Positions 11,119-23,862 of a stretch of 64,000 nucleotides of DNA are shown piece after piece. The stretch is taken from the NCBI GenBank assembly GCA_029204225.1, contig CM055098.1:5697246-5761245 (forward strand), given 5' to 3'. The stretch comes from Diphasiastrum complanatum. Taxonomy: Eukaryota; Streptophyta; Lycopodiopsida; Lycopodiales; Lycopodiaceae. Each line of letters starts with the position of its first letter. The first letter of the stretch is position 1. A model generated the notes under the pieces. It saw only the letters and a program-made list of their open reading frames with translations, was not told the DNA's origin and did no database searches. A program made the translations under genes and the position numbers.

Positions 11119-12801
11119 TTTGCTATCGCATATATCATCTCCACATGGAATTTTCAAAACCACTGCTAGCCTTTTAGACACACTCATTCATTAGCCTGAA
11201 AGCCTTGGGCTCAGCTTTACCAACACTTCCAAACTCTGTTTTTAGCTCACACAAAGTACCACCTTTTAATTTGTGTAGTTTCTAAAGGAACTTTAGCATT
11301 ACCATCATTTGTAGTACCGACATGCCTCTTCTTTCCAATTATATTTAAGGACCATAGATCTGGCCCTAATTTGGACCCTAGAAAACATAATTGAGAACAT
11401 ATAATATGTAAATTTAATGTGAATTTAATTAATGGTTGACCATAAATAGCTTTCATACCCTGATTTTGATATAAAAAGGGAATATGCTCTCGTGCACAAG
11501 TTCACGTGATTCTAACGTAATGAATTTTTGGTGACTATTCTACCCATTTTTAAAAAGATTAAAAAGCAGAATAGCCACCTGTTTTTTAAAAAAAAATTAG
11601 TACAAATTCTACCGACGTCTGCCACATGGCAGCATCTACTTGCGCCTGCCACGTGCAGCAAATGATTGGTTTAAAAAAGGTTGAAAAATCCATTACGCAA
11701 TGGAATGAGCCGGGCAAAGGCCATTCTGCCCGATTCGGATTTCCAAAAAATTTTAGGATCCGCACATTTCGGATTTTCAAAAAATTTTAGGCTCGGCCCC
11801 TCCGGGCCTCACCTAAAAAAATTCAAAAAATCCTTACCGAGCAGAATGGCGTCTACCCGATCCATTCCATAGTACATTAAGGAATCTGAATTTTGATTCG
11901 ATGTGCGTTCCTATCCAAATTGTACTGGATCACTTAAAAAAATTGATAAAACATGACATAAATCCTTTTATCCATTCAAATCAACAATTTTTTAAATCTC
12001 GTGATTCTAGACCTCATTCGGATTGGCCAACCAGAAAACATTGATTCACACAAAACAAGGTATGGCTCCAATCTAAGAGCTCCATATTGGCATGGCCTAC
12101 GATGTATAAAAAAATACTAAAACTAGAACATCCAATTGCAGAACTATTAAGATATAGTGATATATATACATTGAAGATCAAAATTTAGAACTTAAGAATC
12201 ATGTATCAATTTGGACTGACTGAGCACAACTTTGCTTGAAAGGTTTGAATTAGAAAAGCCTTTTAAGAACAAAAATTGAGAACAGACCTTCAAATTGTCA
12301 GCACATGACATGTCATTTGCCCAATCCTTGCAAAAAGATTTTTTGTACTATAAATTGAATGATGGAACAGTTTCAAGAGCACAACTCGTATTGAATCATA
12401 TACTCGAAATTGAAATTGTCTACACCATTGCTTGCTTGCTTGCCTTGCAATACAATGTCCAGTGTCATTTTCAAATCCTTGAACAGCTTTTAGGTGATAA
12501 CTCATGTTTAATCATATACCCCCACTTTGTAGTAAACATTTACCATTCACCTGAAGCATAATGTGGTTTCTAAGCAAGAGCACCCTGGTACAGGGTAGAA
12601 GCAGCACCACGAAGCAACACATTTTCATCCTGACCGCAAAAAAATAAATTTCAACAACTTCAACAAAAACGCAGTTATATTATCAGTCGGTGTATTCACT
12701 ATATTCTATCATGGCTTTCAGGAGCTGCATCCAAAAAAATTAACTGACAACCCTAGGAACAAATCGTTTCCAGCCTTTGTGACCAGAAGAAACTCCCAGA
12801 A

Positions 12802-15705
12802 CTACTGCTGTGCACATTGCACTCTAGGTCCTGATGCCTCCTCATCTTCCTCATAAGCTTCTTGTTGCTGTTTCCTTCTCATTTCATCCTCGATATTAAC
12901 ATCATGCAAAGTAGTTTCCTCGCATTCATCAAGCTCCATGTCTGTGAGTTGACTGGGAGGTCTAGGTGGCAAAACAGATTCCAAAAGCTTGCATTGTTCG
13001 AGAGATAAACTACCAGATTCTGGAAAATCGACCGAAAAGTGGATATACAAGCTACCTCTCATGAAAGGCCTTCCATATTGAGGCATACCCTCATCATGTA
13101 CAGCTTTGAATTGTCCTGGAAAAAAAAATCAAGCAAAAATCAGAGGTTAGAAATATCCAACAGGACAATTATATCAAGCACACTGTCGATGCCAGATAAA
13201 TATTTTCTAAGCCAAGCAGATTGAAAACAAATCTCCAATGCCAAACCATACCTGGCTTCACAATCTCTCCTGGATTTGATTTGATCAACAATTGCCTTCC
13301 GTCCAAATGAGTCAGTGGAAATTGAAATCCACAAAGTGCCTCTGTTAATGTAAGACTGTGTTCCACAAACAAGTCGTCCCCTTTTCTTTTAAACTTGGGA
13401 TGATCTTTTAATTGAAGGACAAAAACAATATCTCCAGTGATGGTATCCGGCTGCAAGTAACACAGTAATGAGAATGTCAAATCAAACACATTTACAAGAC
13501 AGCTTACAATCAACATGAAAACACATCATAACATGTACTTATTTTCGAACTACTTACAGCTTCATCTGCCTCTCCTTGAAATGTTATTTTCTGTCCATGA
13601 GTCATTCCTTTTTCAACATGCACTTCCAGGACTTTCTTATCCTGCACCACTTTGTTTCCTTTGCACTGAGTACATTTATCCCTCTCGCTGATGGTTTCAC
13701 CTGAGTAGGATAGCAAGTCATGAACGAGGCACCAAATCTCTCGCAAGGAAAAAGGATCAGATAATATACAGCATACACAATATTGTCGTAGTGTAGAGAT
13801 AAGTATTCATAAGGAGGATTCACTAGGCAAGATTGGCCATCCACGGGTTCAAATAGATTATAAATTGTTATCTACTGGAGAACCAAATGCAAACATACAA
13901 ATTATTATTTAGTACCTAAACAGATAAGATTTTGGAGTATCAACCATAAATTGACACAATCCATGTACACAGTCATGGAAACAATCAATCGCAAAAATGT
14001 TGACACTTCAAAATCGATCTCAATTGGCAGTCATGGAAACAATCAATCGCAAAAATATTGACACTTCAGAATCGATCTCACTTGGCACATTAACATGAGA
14101 ATTGGGCTCATCTAGAACCACGCACACATCAGCACTGAGCAATTCAAAAGTTTGATGAAAAGGACAACCCATGGACTCAAAACGAGGCATTTTAGTCCAA
14201 AGTATATCATCCCTAATGTGAAGCTGAGAAGAGCTTCCAATAACAACTTAGATTATGGTTGAAGTCATACCTGAACCCCTACATTCTGGACAGACTTGCT
14301 GCATCTGTTGTATCATCCCAGGCCCCAGCTGGCGAATAGAAACTTTCATGCCTGATCCTTGGCATCCCGCACATCTACTGCTCGCACCTGACTTTGACCC
14401 TTGGCTGAACATAAAGCAGTAGACATTGAAATATCAAAGTGTGTACTAGCCCCAATTGACCGTCTTGATGGTATTACAAAGCTACAGAACTAACCCCGTT
14501 ATTAAAGCCGTGCAGTTATAATAATGTGTGATAACCAATGCGCGTGCAATCACAAAAACACATGAAAATTTTCTAAAGACATGCTGAGATTAAACAACAG
14601 TGTCATAGAATTAGGGCATATGCTGCCTATCTCAAGTCTCCAAGGCAGAATACCTCGTACACCAAAAATAATCACAAAAACTTTCTACTGTAGCTAAACT
14701 TTATCCAAAAAATCCATATCCTTCCAATTACAACATACCCTTTACATTTGGAACAAATCACGTTCCTCGAGAGGGATAACTTCTTCGAAGTACCATTGTA
14801 CAAATCTTCCAAAGATACTTTTAAAGGATGAACCACATCCTCGCCCCTTCTTTGTCTGCTGCGACCTCCTCTACTACTTCCACCTGCACAAATCGATTAA
14901 AGCAGTCTAAAAAATTAAGTATTTTCGGGAATCTCTCCTGCGATGACTCATTAACTCATAATTCTCAAACACTATTGATCAAGTGTAATATGCACCAACA
15001 AATTTCATAAAAATTCTCTTTCAGAAACAAGAATCCTACACAAACAGATGCAGAAAATGTCTTGTAGTGACTCTTTCATTATAATTCTCGAATATTATTA
15101 TATAGGCATGATGTGTATTGACTAGTAAAATCAAATTCCTGTCAACGGTTTATAATAAACTCATTCCATCACAACCAGAAGCTGGTTATAAAATCAAAAA
15201 AAATTCTGAACAGCATCACAGTATTCACCAAGACCCGCTCGAAATCAGCAAGGAAAGTTGAAACTGACCTCCAAATGGATTTCCAGCACCAGACCCGAAG
15301 AAAGACTCAAATATGTCAAAAGGATTGTGAGAGGCACCGCCTCCTCCCATCCCTTCTTTAAGAGCTTCTTCGCCATACTGATCATAGATTTCCCTCTTCT
15401 CCGGATCACTTAAAACCTCATAAGCTTGTGCAAGCTCTTTAAACTGGATGGACAATCAAACTCCGTATCATCAGAACGACAAGCCTAAAGGCGGCACAAC
15501 ATAAATAAAGGATAGGCCACACACACACACACACACACAAAAAGCCACATACCTTTTCTGGATCTCCACCCTTGTCAGGATGATTCTTGATTGCCGCTTT
15601 TCTGTAAGCCTTCTTCAAATCTTCCTGGGACACATTCTTTGAAACTCCAAGGATATCATAATACTTACTATTATCAGATTTCCTACTAGGCATGCGACCG
15701 AACAT
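12802..15705 (-). CDS. DnaJ type A co-chaperone (HSP40, J2/J3-like), seven exons
   Basis: Stimulates HSP70 ATPase and hands it unfolded clients in the cytosol. Phase-compatible GT-AG exons: 15705-15553, 15443-15269, 14883-14739, 14404-14271, 13700-13558, 13450-13252 and 13115-12802, together 1263 bases or 420 residues, the usual length of plant J2/J3 proteins. Domains in order: J domain with YYDILGV and the HPD motif (NHPDKGG) split by intron 1; a G/F-rich linker ([15 protein letters not shown]); a zinc-binding region with four CxxCxG-like repeats (CSKCKG, CAGCQG, CPECRG, CTQCKG); a substrate-binding C-terminal domain ([30 protein letters not shown]); and an acidic tail ending CAQQ, a CaaX box likely farnesylated. 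Start chosen at the MFGR typical of the family. The gene looks intact. Confidence 0.97.
13971..14083. repeat. Tandem duplication in DnaJ intron
   Basis: Two units of about 57 bases, each containing CAGTCATGGAAACAATCAAT and TTGACACTTCA, lie in the intron between the fourth and fifth coding exons. They do not touch the splice sites. Confidence 0.85.
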
Positions 15706-16206
15706 GGTTGCCGAGGCTTAAAAACCAACCAAAAAACAATTCAGACACACAAAAACAAGCCCTGGACTTCAGAATTCACCGATCCAACACACAGGATCGC
15801 AGTTTGAAGCGCTATACTCGAATTTCGCACTGCATCAATTCAAAGGGCTATATTGAAATTTTGCACCTCCAGAAAAGCGCAAAATTCTACTGCTCATGCC
15901 ACTGACCGATTCTCAGAAGCGCTAATAATTGGCAGCCCACGGAGCTTCCTGGATCCACGTACGAAACAGACGCAGATCTACTGGATCCACTCCACCGGCC
16001 TCACCAGCTCAAGATCTGAGAGCTCATCGTCCTTGCTCTCAACAGGGACTTGGCATGAGACCAAAGAGAGTCGTGATGAGAACGATGAGCCACAGCCGTC
16101 GGATTGAACCAGGTCCGCCCTATTGACGGCTGAGATTGAGAACCCTTAACCCCGGTTACAGTTTCAGTGTCCCAAATAACCGTGGTTAGTGACGAGGCAA
16201 CCAGTA

Positions 16207-16219
16207 GAAGGCTCTAGAA
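16207..16219. promoter_or_regulatory. Heat shock element-like site upstream of DnaJ
   Basis: GAA-gg-CTC-ta-GAA: three alternating 5-bp HSF units with one mismatch, about 0.5 kb upstream of the DnaJ start codon. HSF binds nGAAn repeats in alternating orientation. A second site lies at 16342. Functional role inferred from position and gene identity. Confidence 0.45.
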
Positions 16220-16341
16220 GTTTAGAACCAGAGGCCCCACGCGTTTCTGGCCGTTGGATTCCCCATCGGACGGCCATTATTGCAGCATCTTGATTCTTGT
16301 TTAATCCGTGCGCTACGAATCTTTGTAGAGCACGGAGGGCC

Positions 16342-16354
16342 TTCTAGATGCTTC
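16342..16354. promoter_or_regulatory. Second heat shock element-like site
   Basis: TTC-ta-GAt-gc-TTC: three units with one mismatch, about 0.64 kb upstream of the DnaJ start. The presence of two such sites in one upstream region is more suggestive than either alone. Confidence 0.45.
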
Positions 16355-17043
16355 TGTGGAGTCGGTCTTTATCTGACGGTCACACGGAGAATCCAACGGT
16401 TAGAACCTTGCCGTGGACAATTAGAATCCAAGATACTCAAGAGACTAGATTTCTAATTTCTATTATTCTTCTTCACGTGCACTATTATATTAGCTATGCG
16501 CCTGTTTTAGCGCATCTAGCATCTGGAGCGACAAGGATGGCTATAGGCTATAGCCTGTTGTTGGATGGCGAATATCATGCGTAGCAGTTGAACATCTACA
16601 GTGCAGATTGAAAACAGTGCAAATTGAAAACGTTACACAAGCCCTATATGGCTCAAAACCAAGCTGCTCTTAGTCAACCATGTGTAGCCACGTCCAAATT
16701 TTTCCCTGTCACAACTACTATGTTTGCTCTTACGTGGGCTCTAGCCTTTAATCCTAGCCATTGTAGAATATGGATTTTTTTGGGACCATAAGCTTTCTAA
16801 TTCAAGTACAATGTGTGCAATAAAATATTAATGCAAAGTAACAGTTGAGAATATTCTCAACAAGAGTAGCCTCCACAAAGACAATCCAAGCCACATTTCC
16901 TATCGAAAGTGTGCCCTAAATTGACTACGTGCAAGACACCCCTATTTTCGTAGCCCACCAATACTTCAATGGTTCTACTCTTGAGAATGCAACCAAATGA
17001 AACACATATAATGACTTAATATAATGATTTAGGCAAGGAGCAC

Positions 17044-17157
17044 ATTGATAGTGGACCCTTGTCTACTGCAATTCATTAGATATTGATAGTGGACCCTTGT
17101 CTAGTGCAATTCATTAGATACTGATAGTGGACCCTTGTCTATTGCAATTCATTAGAT
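17044..17157. repeat. Three tandem 38-bp units
   Basis: Units read (A)xTGATAGTGGACCCTTGTCT then xTGCAATTCATTAGAT, repeated three times with single-base changes. Non-coding; between the DnaJ promoter region and the CT tracts. Confidence 0.9.
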
Positions 17158-17169
17158 AGCGTGTGGAGA

Positions 17170-17471
17170 ACCAATTTTGATTGCAATATTGAAGTCATTG
17201 ACGAGGCAAAAATAGCTTATTGTGTGATAACCCTAAGAAATACATGTACAATGTTACCACAAACATGACCAATGTGGATATGGGATTACATGTTTCACAA
17301 CCATTGTACTCGAGTTTACAACCAATTTTGATTGCAGTATTGAAGTCATTGACAAGGCAAAAATAACTTATTGTGTGATAACTCTAAGAAATACATGTAC
17401 AATGTTACCACAAACATGACCAATGTGGATATGGGATTACATGTTTCACAACCATTGTACTCGAGTTTACA
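17170..17471. repeat. 151-bp tandem duplication
   Basis: Units 17170-17320 and 17321-17471 are nearly identical, both starting ACCAATTTTGATTGCA and ending GTACTCGAGTTTACA. Short open frames here come from the duplication; I recognise no product. Confidence 0.9.
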
Positions 17472-17740
17472 ATCTGGGCACTCAAAACATCCACATGCAA
17501 GACTATGCTACCACTTTATTGGAAGTGTCAACGCCTACAATTTTAATTCAAGGTGAAACCAAAAGGAATTCCTATAATAATTTTAACACCTCAAATCAAA
17601 GCAAAAGAGGATCATCTTTCTCTAAAGTTAGATAATGCCTAGGGGATTAATCGAATAATATAATCTCCCCTTTAGATTCTTTTCTTAACACTCAGGCTAG
17701 AACATCTTTTAGAATGAGCGTATTTACGTAGAATGTAAAA

Positions 17741-17906
17741 GACTCAATTCTAGGGTTCACGAACAATGACTTTCTTCTCAACTTGGTCAACTTCCTTAAA
17801 TGAAGACAAACCATTGAATTATGGACTCAATTCTAGGGTTCACGAAACAAGAACTTTCTTTTACTTCGTCAACTTCCTTAAGTGAAGACAAACCATTGAA
17901 GTATGG
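17741..17906. repeat. 83-bp tandem duplication
   Basis: Two units beginning GACTCAATTCTAGGGTTCAC and ending ACAAACCATTGAAxTATGG. From here to 19.5 kb I see no supported gene: translations at 17938-18135, 18175-18381 and 18771-19052 are short and match nothing I know. Confidence 0.85.
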
Positions 17907-19498
17907 GCTTCAAGATAATCCGATTATGTAGTTTTGTGTGACAAAAGAGTATTTCCAAGTTTGCTCTTGCTTATCATTAACTCAAGCTACTCAAGCAAAT
18001 TATTTAACCCCTACTGTCTCTAAAGATTATAAAATTTTAAGTTATGAAGGTGATGATCCAAGTAGATGGATTAAAGTTAGTATCACAGTTGGGGTACTTA
18101 CGACTTTGATGTCTATGCTCCATGTTATTCAGTAGAGCATGTTGAATTCTTGTTACATGTTCTTCTCCAACTAGATGTATCTCATGGATAAATATGACTC
18201 AAAGGAAGCTATTGAGTTAAAAGGGCATCATAAAAAGGTTGATATCAGAGGACATCCCCTCTCCCTTCTTTACCTATCAAGTATTATGTTTGAGCCTCTT
18301 CTACCCTCTCGATTGATGGTCATGAGCTTTCTAAACCATAACAAATGGCTCAAGGTTTTGCCTTACATTTCTAATTTTTAGTTGTTGTTGCACCAAGAGT
18401 GTAATTAAGCTAGTCTCAGATGAAAGCCTTGTAAGGAGGTTAGTAGCCCTATCTTGACCCATAAATTAACTATGATTGTGAGGGGTTGGGGCCCTCGTGG
18501 TATTAAAGCCATAATTAATGGTTTAGAGGCTTAAGACTCATGATGGCTAGCAGGTGACTCATTGGGAGAGTGGTTGATGTGGCCAGTTAGGCTACTAAGG
18601 TGTCACAATTCACTCCTAGTTGTGGAGGTGGCTTGGATGGGTATACATATATCCATAGGCCTCCCTTGTGGAGAGCTTGATTTGGTGATTGTAGCTACAT
18701 GCTGCTAGATTGGTATCCCTCTCCTATTGAGTATTGATTTGGAGGCTAGATTCATTTGATCTAGATTTGGTTGGGTAGGCTTGTCCACCATTTGATTCCC
18801 TTGTTTCTAGTGGTTCGCCATCCTAGTCTTGGATCCTTCGCAGGAGGTCTTTATAGAGGGATTCTTCTCCTCTTTGACAAATACAAGGCTTTCCTTAACA
18901 AACATCTATGCTTAATGGACTTGAAAAAGCTCTTATATCTCTTTCCTCTCACAAAATTCCAAACTTGGATGAGGTCATCTCTCAATTCTCTATCTTCAAC
19001 CAAGAAATTTTGGGATCTTTCCTTCCTAGCAATTTATCAACAATGCTCTTGATGTGTGTGGGTTTCCTTCCACCTCATTGAAGATTTGATTAAGCTCATT
19101 CCCACTTGTACAGGTTCTAGTAGAATAGACTAGTTTTGTGCTTTACAATAATGAACATCTCCTTTAAGCATTTTGATATTCAAATTATTGAATTCGTGAA
19201 CAAAGAATCACCTAGCATTTATCAAGTTGAAAACAACAAAAGCACCTCAACAACACCTAAAGCTCCTAGTAACAGAAGAATCACCTCAATGTAGAAGGTA
19301 AACATAATGAGGAATCCTTTGCATGTCCTCGCACATGTCAAATTGAAATATAAACATGCCCCATGTTAGGCCCAACATGGGTATTAGACACCTTTAGTAA
19401 CAAAATGATCTTGAAAACCAAACTTTAAATTCAACTCTCGCCTTTAAAGTTTAGTTTTTCTTACCAATTGAAACTTTACATGTATTTCCAACCAAAGT

Positions 19499-19745
19499 TC
19501 ACAAAAATTTAACAAGTATAGTCCTCAAACCTTCAACTTTCTCTTTACATAGAGGTTTTGTAAGGATGTCGACAAATTGATCTTTCATCCTACAATGGAT
19601 CACATCCACTTCTTTGCTTAAGCACCACTCTCAAATAAATTGATGTTTTATCTCGATGTATTTTGTATGAATTTGGTATACAAGATTTCCTGCCAACTAT
19701 TTTGTATGAATATGGTATACAAGATTTCTTGCCAACTAATCGCTA
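19499..19745 (-). pseudogene. copia RNase H C-terminal remnant
   Basis: Minus-strand translation gives NLVYHIHTK, KYIEIKHQFI, then after a stop EVDVIHCRMKDQFVDILTKPL and the terminal stop near 19499. This matches the copia RNase H tail (NPVFHARTKHIEIxxHFIRE...VADIFTKPL). A 41-base segment coding LAxNLVYxIHTK is duplicated in tandem, and a long CT tract starts immediately on its 5' side. Only the tail survives. Confidence 0.65.
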
Positions 19746-19751
19746 AAAAAT

Positions 19752-19893
<142 letters not shown>

Positions 19894-20070
19894 CCCAACA
19901 CCTCACTTTATTGCTATTTATGCTTCCAAAATCCTAAAAATGTAACCCTAACCCTAAATCAACACTAGCCCTATATCTGAAACAACATTACTTCCTGATT
20001 GCACTTTGACAAAATTTCTGATTGCTCAGAATTCATGCTCAAAAACACTAACGGATGATGGCTCAAAATC

Positions 20071-20073
<3 letters not shown>

Positions 20074-20164
<91 letters not shown>

Positions 20165-20199
20165 ACGAGTGCACGTTCTCTATCTCTCAACCACTGAAG

Positions 20200-20248
<49 letters not shown>
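20074..20248. repeat. Two CT microsatellites
   Basis: CT runs at about 20074-20164 and 20202-20248, separated by a short unique stretch. All CT runs of this region are in the same orientation. Confidence 0.95.
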
Positions 20249-20249
<1 letters not shown>

Positions 20250-20576
20250 GCTCTGTGTTGTTATCAACATATTTTTGCATAAATCTCTGTCTCTCTCGAC
20301 TCACTACATCAAGAGTTTTGGTTAGGACAAAAGCTCTCTCAGTTCTCTCCTATCTCTCGCTCTGCTGGGTGTGTGTCTCTTGCTACCCACAGATCATTAC
20401 TCAGCTATGTGCTGAATTACTGCTCTCTTCCACTCCTCCTTTAATCTCTCTCAAATTGCTCTCTTGTCCTCCTCTGCTCCATCCCGAACTGGCACACCAA
20501 TCCACATTAGCCAAACTTTAGAAAGAATTGCCTGTCATGGACCAAACATCGATCACGTTTTCCCATCGCATGTTGC

Positions 20577-20849
<273 letters not shown>

Positions 20850-21498
20850 TATCTAATGTGATCCCTTTTTACCGATACTAAAAGAAACCCTTTTTACTGC
20901 ATATGAGGGCGATAGTTTAAGTACAAAAATATCCCTTTATATTGTTTAAATTCAATGGCCAAGATCTATTAGATTGGATCCAATGGTTGAACGTTGGCTT
21001 CTTTTACAAGCCTCTTCTTGCCGATCTGATCATAGAGGAGAAGTGTTAGAGCCTTTACTCCCTGTCCCGGTTATTTACAGTTTTCAGAGACACATGTATG
21101 TTTTTTAATTATTGTAATTACTGAAATGGCTAAGTCATCGGCCTGTGGTGACCTTTCTAAGTAAATTGTAAATAAATTGTAATTAGTTGGCATTGGATCA
21201 CCTCAAAGAGTCATGCTTAGCTTTGGCATGGGGTACTGGGTCATTTCTTAGGAGTGGCTGGACTGACCTCCTAAATAGTAGGAGAGTTGACAAACATGTT
21301 CTAGAGAGAGAAAGGGGAGTTTTTTGCTCTTAACTTTTGATTGAGAGCTCAGATGGCTATGGGATCTGTTGCAAACTGTTCCTATTGCTAAGGCACAGTA
21401 GATTAGTCACAAGAACCAACCCCAGCAGCAGTTGGAATTTTTTGATATTGTGTAGATCAGTCATCCAAAGTCTATTCAGACTGAAGCAAATAAAATTT

Positions 21499-22031
21499 AT
21501 GAATGATTTCAAATTTTCGTTCAGATATTTTGATGACATTTGCTTTATCAACAACCCCCTTATTGGGAAATTCCTTGACAAAACACAACCCATAACGTCG
21601 AGTAACCCTTTCTGGATCTATCCTCTGGAATACCTTGCTGTTGATGAAAGCGACACGACCAACAATACAGTAAACTTCTTGAATATCACCATCTCTTTTC
21701 ATCCAGTAAATGGTGCGGTACTTCTTTCTAAATATCACAAAAGAATAGATTTGTCATTCTATTGTTTACAATACATACACTTGGCCTCCAATATTTTGTT
21801 TATAACTCTTATAAGATCATGGTATCCCAATTTATTGTAGCTATGTATTGTTGTAATAAACAGCAAACATTTTTGAAAGAAGTTAAGACTCTACTTGAAG
21901 CTTTTCAAAAGAATAACTTTATGACAGACAAATTGTGTTTGATCATAGATAAACTACTTACACAAGAAACTTTTCTTGGACTATCTTTTGATTTGCCTAT
22001 AGATATTTATACTTCTTTGGTGGGCAGTTAG
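21499..22031 (+). pseudogene. Penelope-like RT fragment (C-terminal part)
   Basis: Translation: FRYFDDICFINN (catalytic YxDD in the form YFDD), NPFWIYPLEYL, NTVNFLNITISF, LSKYHKRIDLSF, then after a frameshift near 21795 VYNSYKIMVSQF, CCNKQQTFLKEV and LLEAFQKNNFMTDKL. Segment for segment this matches copy 2 (YIDDICFI, NPFWIYLLDFI, NFLNISIAF, KRRELPFQYLQYIH, NSYKVIVSQV, CCNKQETF, HAFQKNGFMKDKL). The order YxDD, NFLxxxI, KR-PF and the C-terminal thumb-like block agrees with Penelope-type RTs. The fingers and palm motifs before YxDD are absent. Confidence 0.75.
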
Positions 22032-22060
22032 CTTTCCCATAGGGGGTGCTAGCTGCCCCC
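22018..22060 (+). other. Hairpin at start of PLE 3' tail (copy 1)
   Basis: GGGCAGTTAGCT and TGCTAGCTGCCC form an imperfect 11-12 bp stem. It marks the point where copies 1 and 2 become highly similar. Copy 2 has a perfect version at 28298-28334. Confidence 0.7.
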
Positions 22061-22094
22061 TAAGGGATTCACTAACTACGAGTCTGGTTGGTGG

Positions 22095-22262
<168 letters not shown>

Positions 22263-22964
22263 GGATGCTCCTTCATCTACTTTCACCCTGCTTCGCTAAC
22301 AGGCACATGGACAACTACAAACATATGGCTTCTCCAAGCTTGCAAGGTATTTTTAAACATCCTACACTTTCACAAAATGAAGTTTCGCTCTTAACTTAGT
22401 GGGTCTCCCACTTAAAAACTAATAAAAGTACTCTATAAGACTTTTTAAATTTCAAATTTCCAATTTGGAGGGAAATTGATTTTCCCTCTCCCACTCACAC
22501 CTTCTAGGATGCGAACCAGTTTGAAACTATAAGATCATGCTTTTTCGACGCTTTCTCTCTACAACAACAGAGAATATCATATGCTGAAAGTGCACCCTAC
22601 CAGTTCACGATCAACGATATTCTAGCATATGGTATGCATCTATCTCTCTTTTGCTAGGATCTCTTAATGCTTTACTCTCGCAATGATGATGCTTTGATAA
22701 CCTCCAGCTACTGTTTATGTTTGCTTATCACATGAAAGAGTAAAAAGTGCTTTCGTAGGATTAAGAAATATGGTAGTCATATGGACAACACTCATTAAGT
22801 ATGAAAACACGTCCATCCTGCCTCAATAGGCAGCGATGGACATTTCCTTTCATTTGGCAACCTTTCATGAGACCATATGACAACGATGGTCTGATGGCCA
22901 CCTTTTCAACCATAAAGAAACTCGTTTAAGCTTCATTTGACAATGGGTGCCTTCACCCACTGGT

Positions 22965-23200
22965 ATGATGATAAATTTTTGATACAAAAGTTGGTCGATG
23001 GACAACTGACTCTTCATCTTGATAAATATGAATGAATAATGAGGTCGGTGTCCAGCGATGAACAACTAACTCTTCATCTTGATAAATATGAATGAATGAT
23101 GAGGTCGTTGTCCAACGATGAACAGTTGACTCTTCATCTTGATAAATATGAGTGAATAATGAATAATGAATAATGAGGTATGTTGTCCCAGCGATGGACA
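22965..23200 (+). repeat. Tandem repeats with AGCGATG hairpins (copy 1)
   Basis: Three to four units of about 66 bases, each with CTCTTCATCTTGATAAATAT and GAATAATGAGGT followed by a GTCCAxCGATGxAC-type hairpin. Further AGCGATGGAC sites follow to 23400. Non-coding. Confidence 0.8.
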
Positions 23201-23406
23201 CTATGACCTCTTTTGGCACTTGCTTGCTTACCATATTGCACACAAAGCATCCTGCTATCTAGCGATGGACAATAGGACCATTTACTCTTCATTCATTAAT
23301 AGCTCGTGACTATCAATGACTCACTGTCTAGCGATGGACTACAAAATCTTACTAGCTTGTTTGATATTCTTTACGTGAGTATCCTCTTCTATCCAGCGGT
23401 GGATGG

Positions 23407-23862
23407 ATGGATACGTTAAAGCTCAATTCTTGTGGTAGAATGACTCTCTTAAAAGTTTTCGTATATCTTTGGTCTTACAGTACTAAACTGATAATTTCTT
23501 ATAATGTAGCATCATCATACTGCTCCGGCTTCTCCTTTGTACGTTTCGGTTCACATTTGAACCAAATCGCTAGCTATCTCAACAAAAAGGTATGGTACCA
23601 ACTGATTCTCCATAAAGCAAGTAATCTAACTCACTCCGAATACGCTTTCTCTGCAACTCTTTATAAGCAAATACTTGCTAAAAAGTGTTTTTTGGCTTTC
23701 TATGACCCAAAGAGAAAGAATTATCTCGAAGCAAAAGAAACAATGGCAGCCTCTCAAGAAGCCATGTCTACAACCATTCAGGTACACTTTTCTAGAGTAA
23801 GTAAACTCTTTGCAGCTTCAGCAAGCATGGTATGTTCAGTTCTGTACATCCTTAAGACATAG
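23407..23862 (+). CDS. Hypothetical ORF in PLE tail, 151 aa
   Basis: Open frame in the 3' tail of copy 1 with no recognisable family. It includes CSGFSFVRFGSHLNQIASYL, a block rich in aromatic and lysine residues (YKQILAKKCFLAFYDPKRKN) and EAKETMAASQEAM. Copy 2 retains the first third (29673-29850) and the end, but has lost about 205 bases from the middle. It may be the beginning of the element's coding region carried in the terminal repeat, or chance. No start context or domain supports either. Confidence 0.3.
   Translation: MDTLKLNSCGRMTLLKVFVYLWSYSTKLIISYNVASSYCSGFSFVRFGSHLNQIASYLNKKVWYQLILHKASNLTHSEYAFSATLYKQILAKKCFLAFYDPKRKNYLEAKETMAASQEAMSTTIQVHFSRVSKLFAASASMVCSVLYILKT

Noticed and set aside
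12290-12561. Short frames on both strands downstream of DnaJ
   Set aside because: AT-rich non-coding sequence; no motif, no splice context.
19943-19958. Two telomere-like CCCTAA(A) units; similar pair near 50207
   Set aside because: Only about two units each, which is expected by chance; no interstitial telomere array.
20071-20304. Open frames made of Arg-Glu or Ser-Leu repeats over CT/GA tracts, also at 6373, 20518, 21981, 28308 and 31512
   Set aside because: They are direct translations of dinucleotide repeats and are open in several frames and on both strands.
22965-23400. CRISPR-like array of regularly spaced repeats
   Set aside because: Tandem units without unique spacers, in a eukaryotic retroelement tail.
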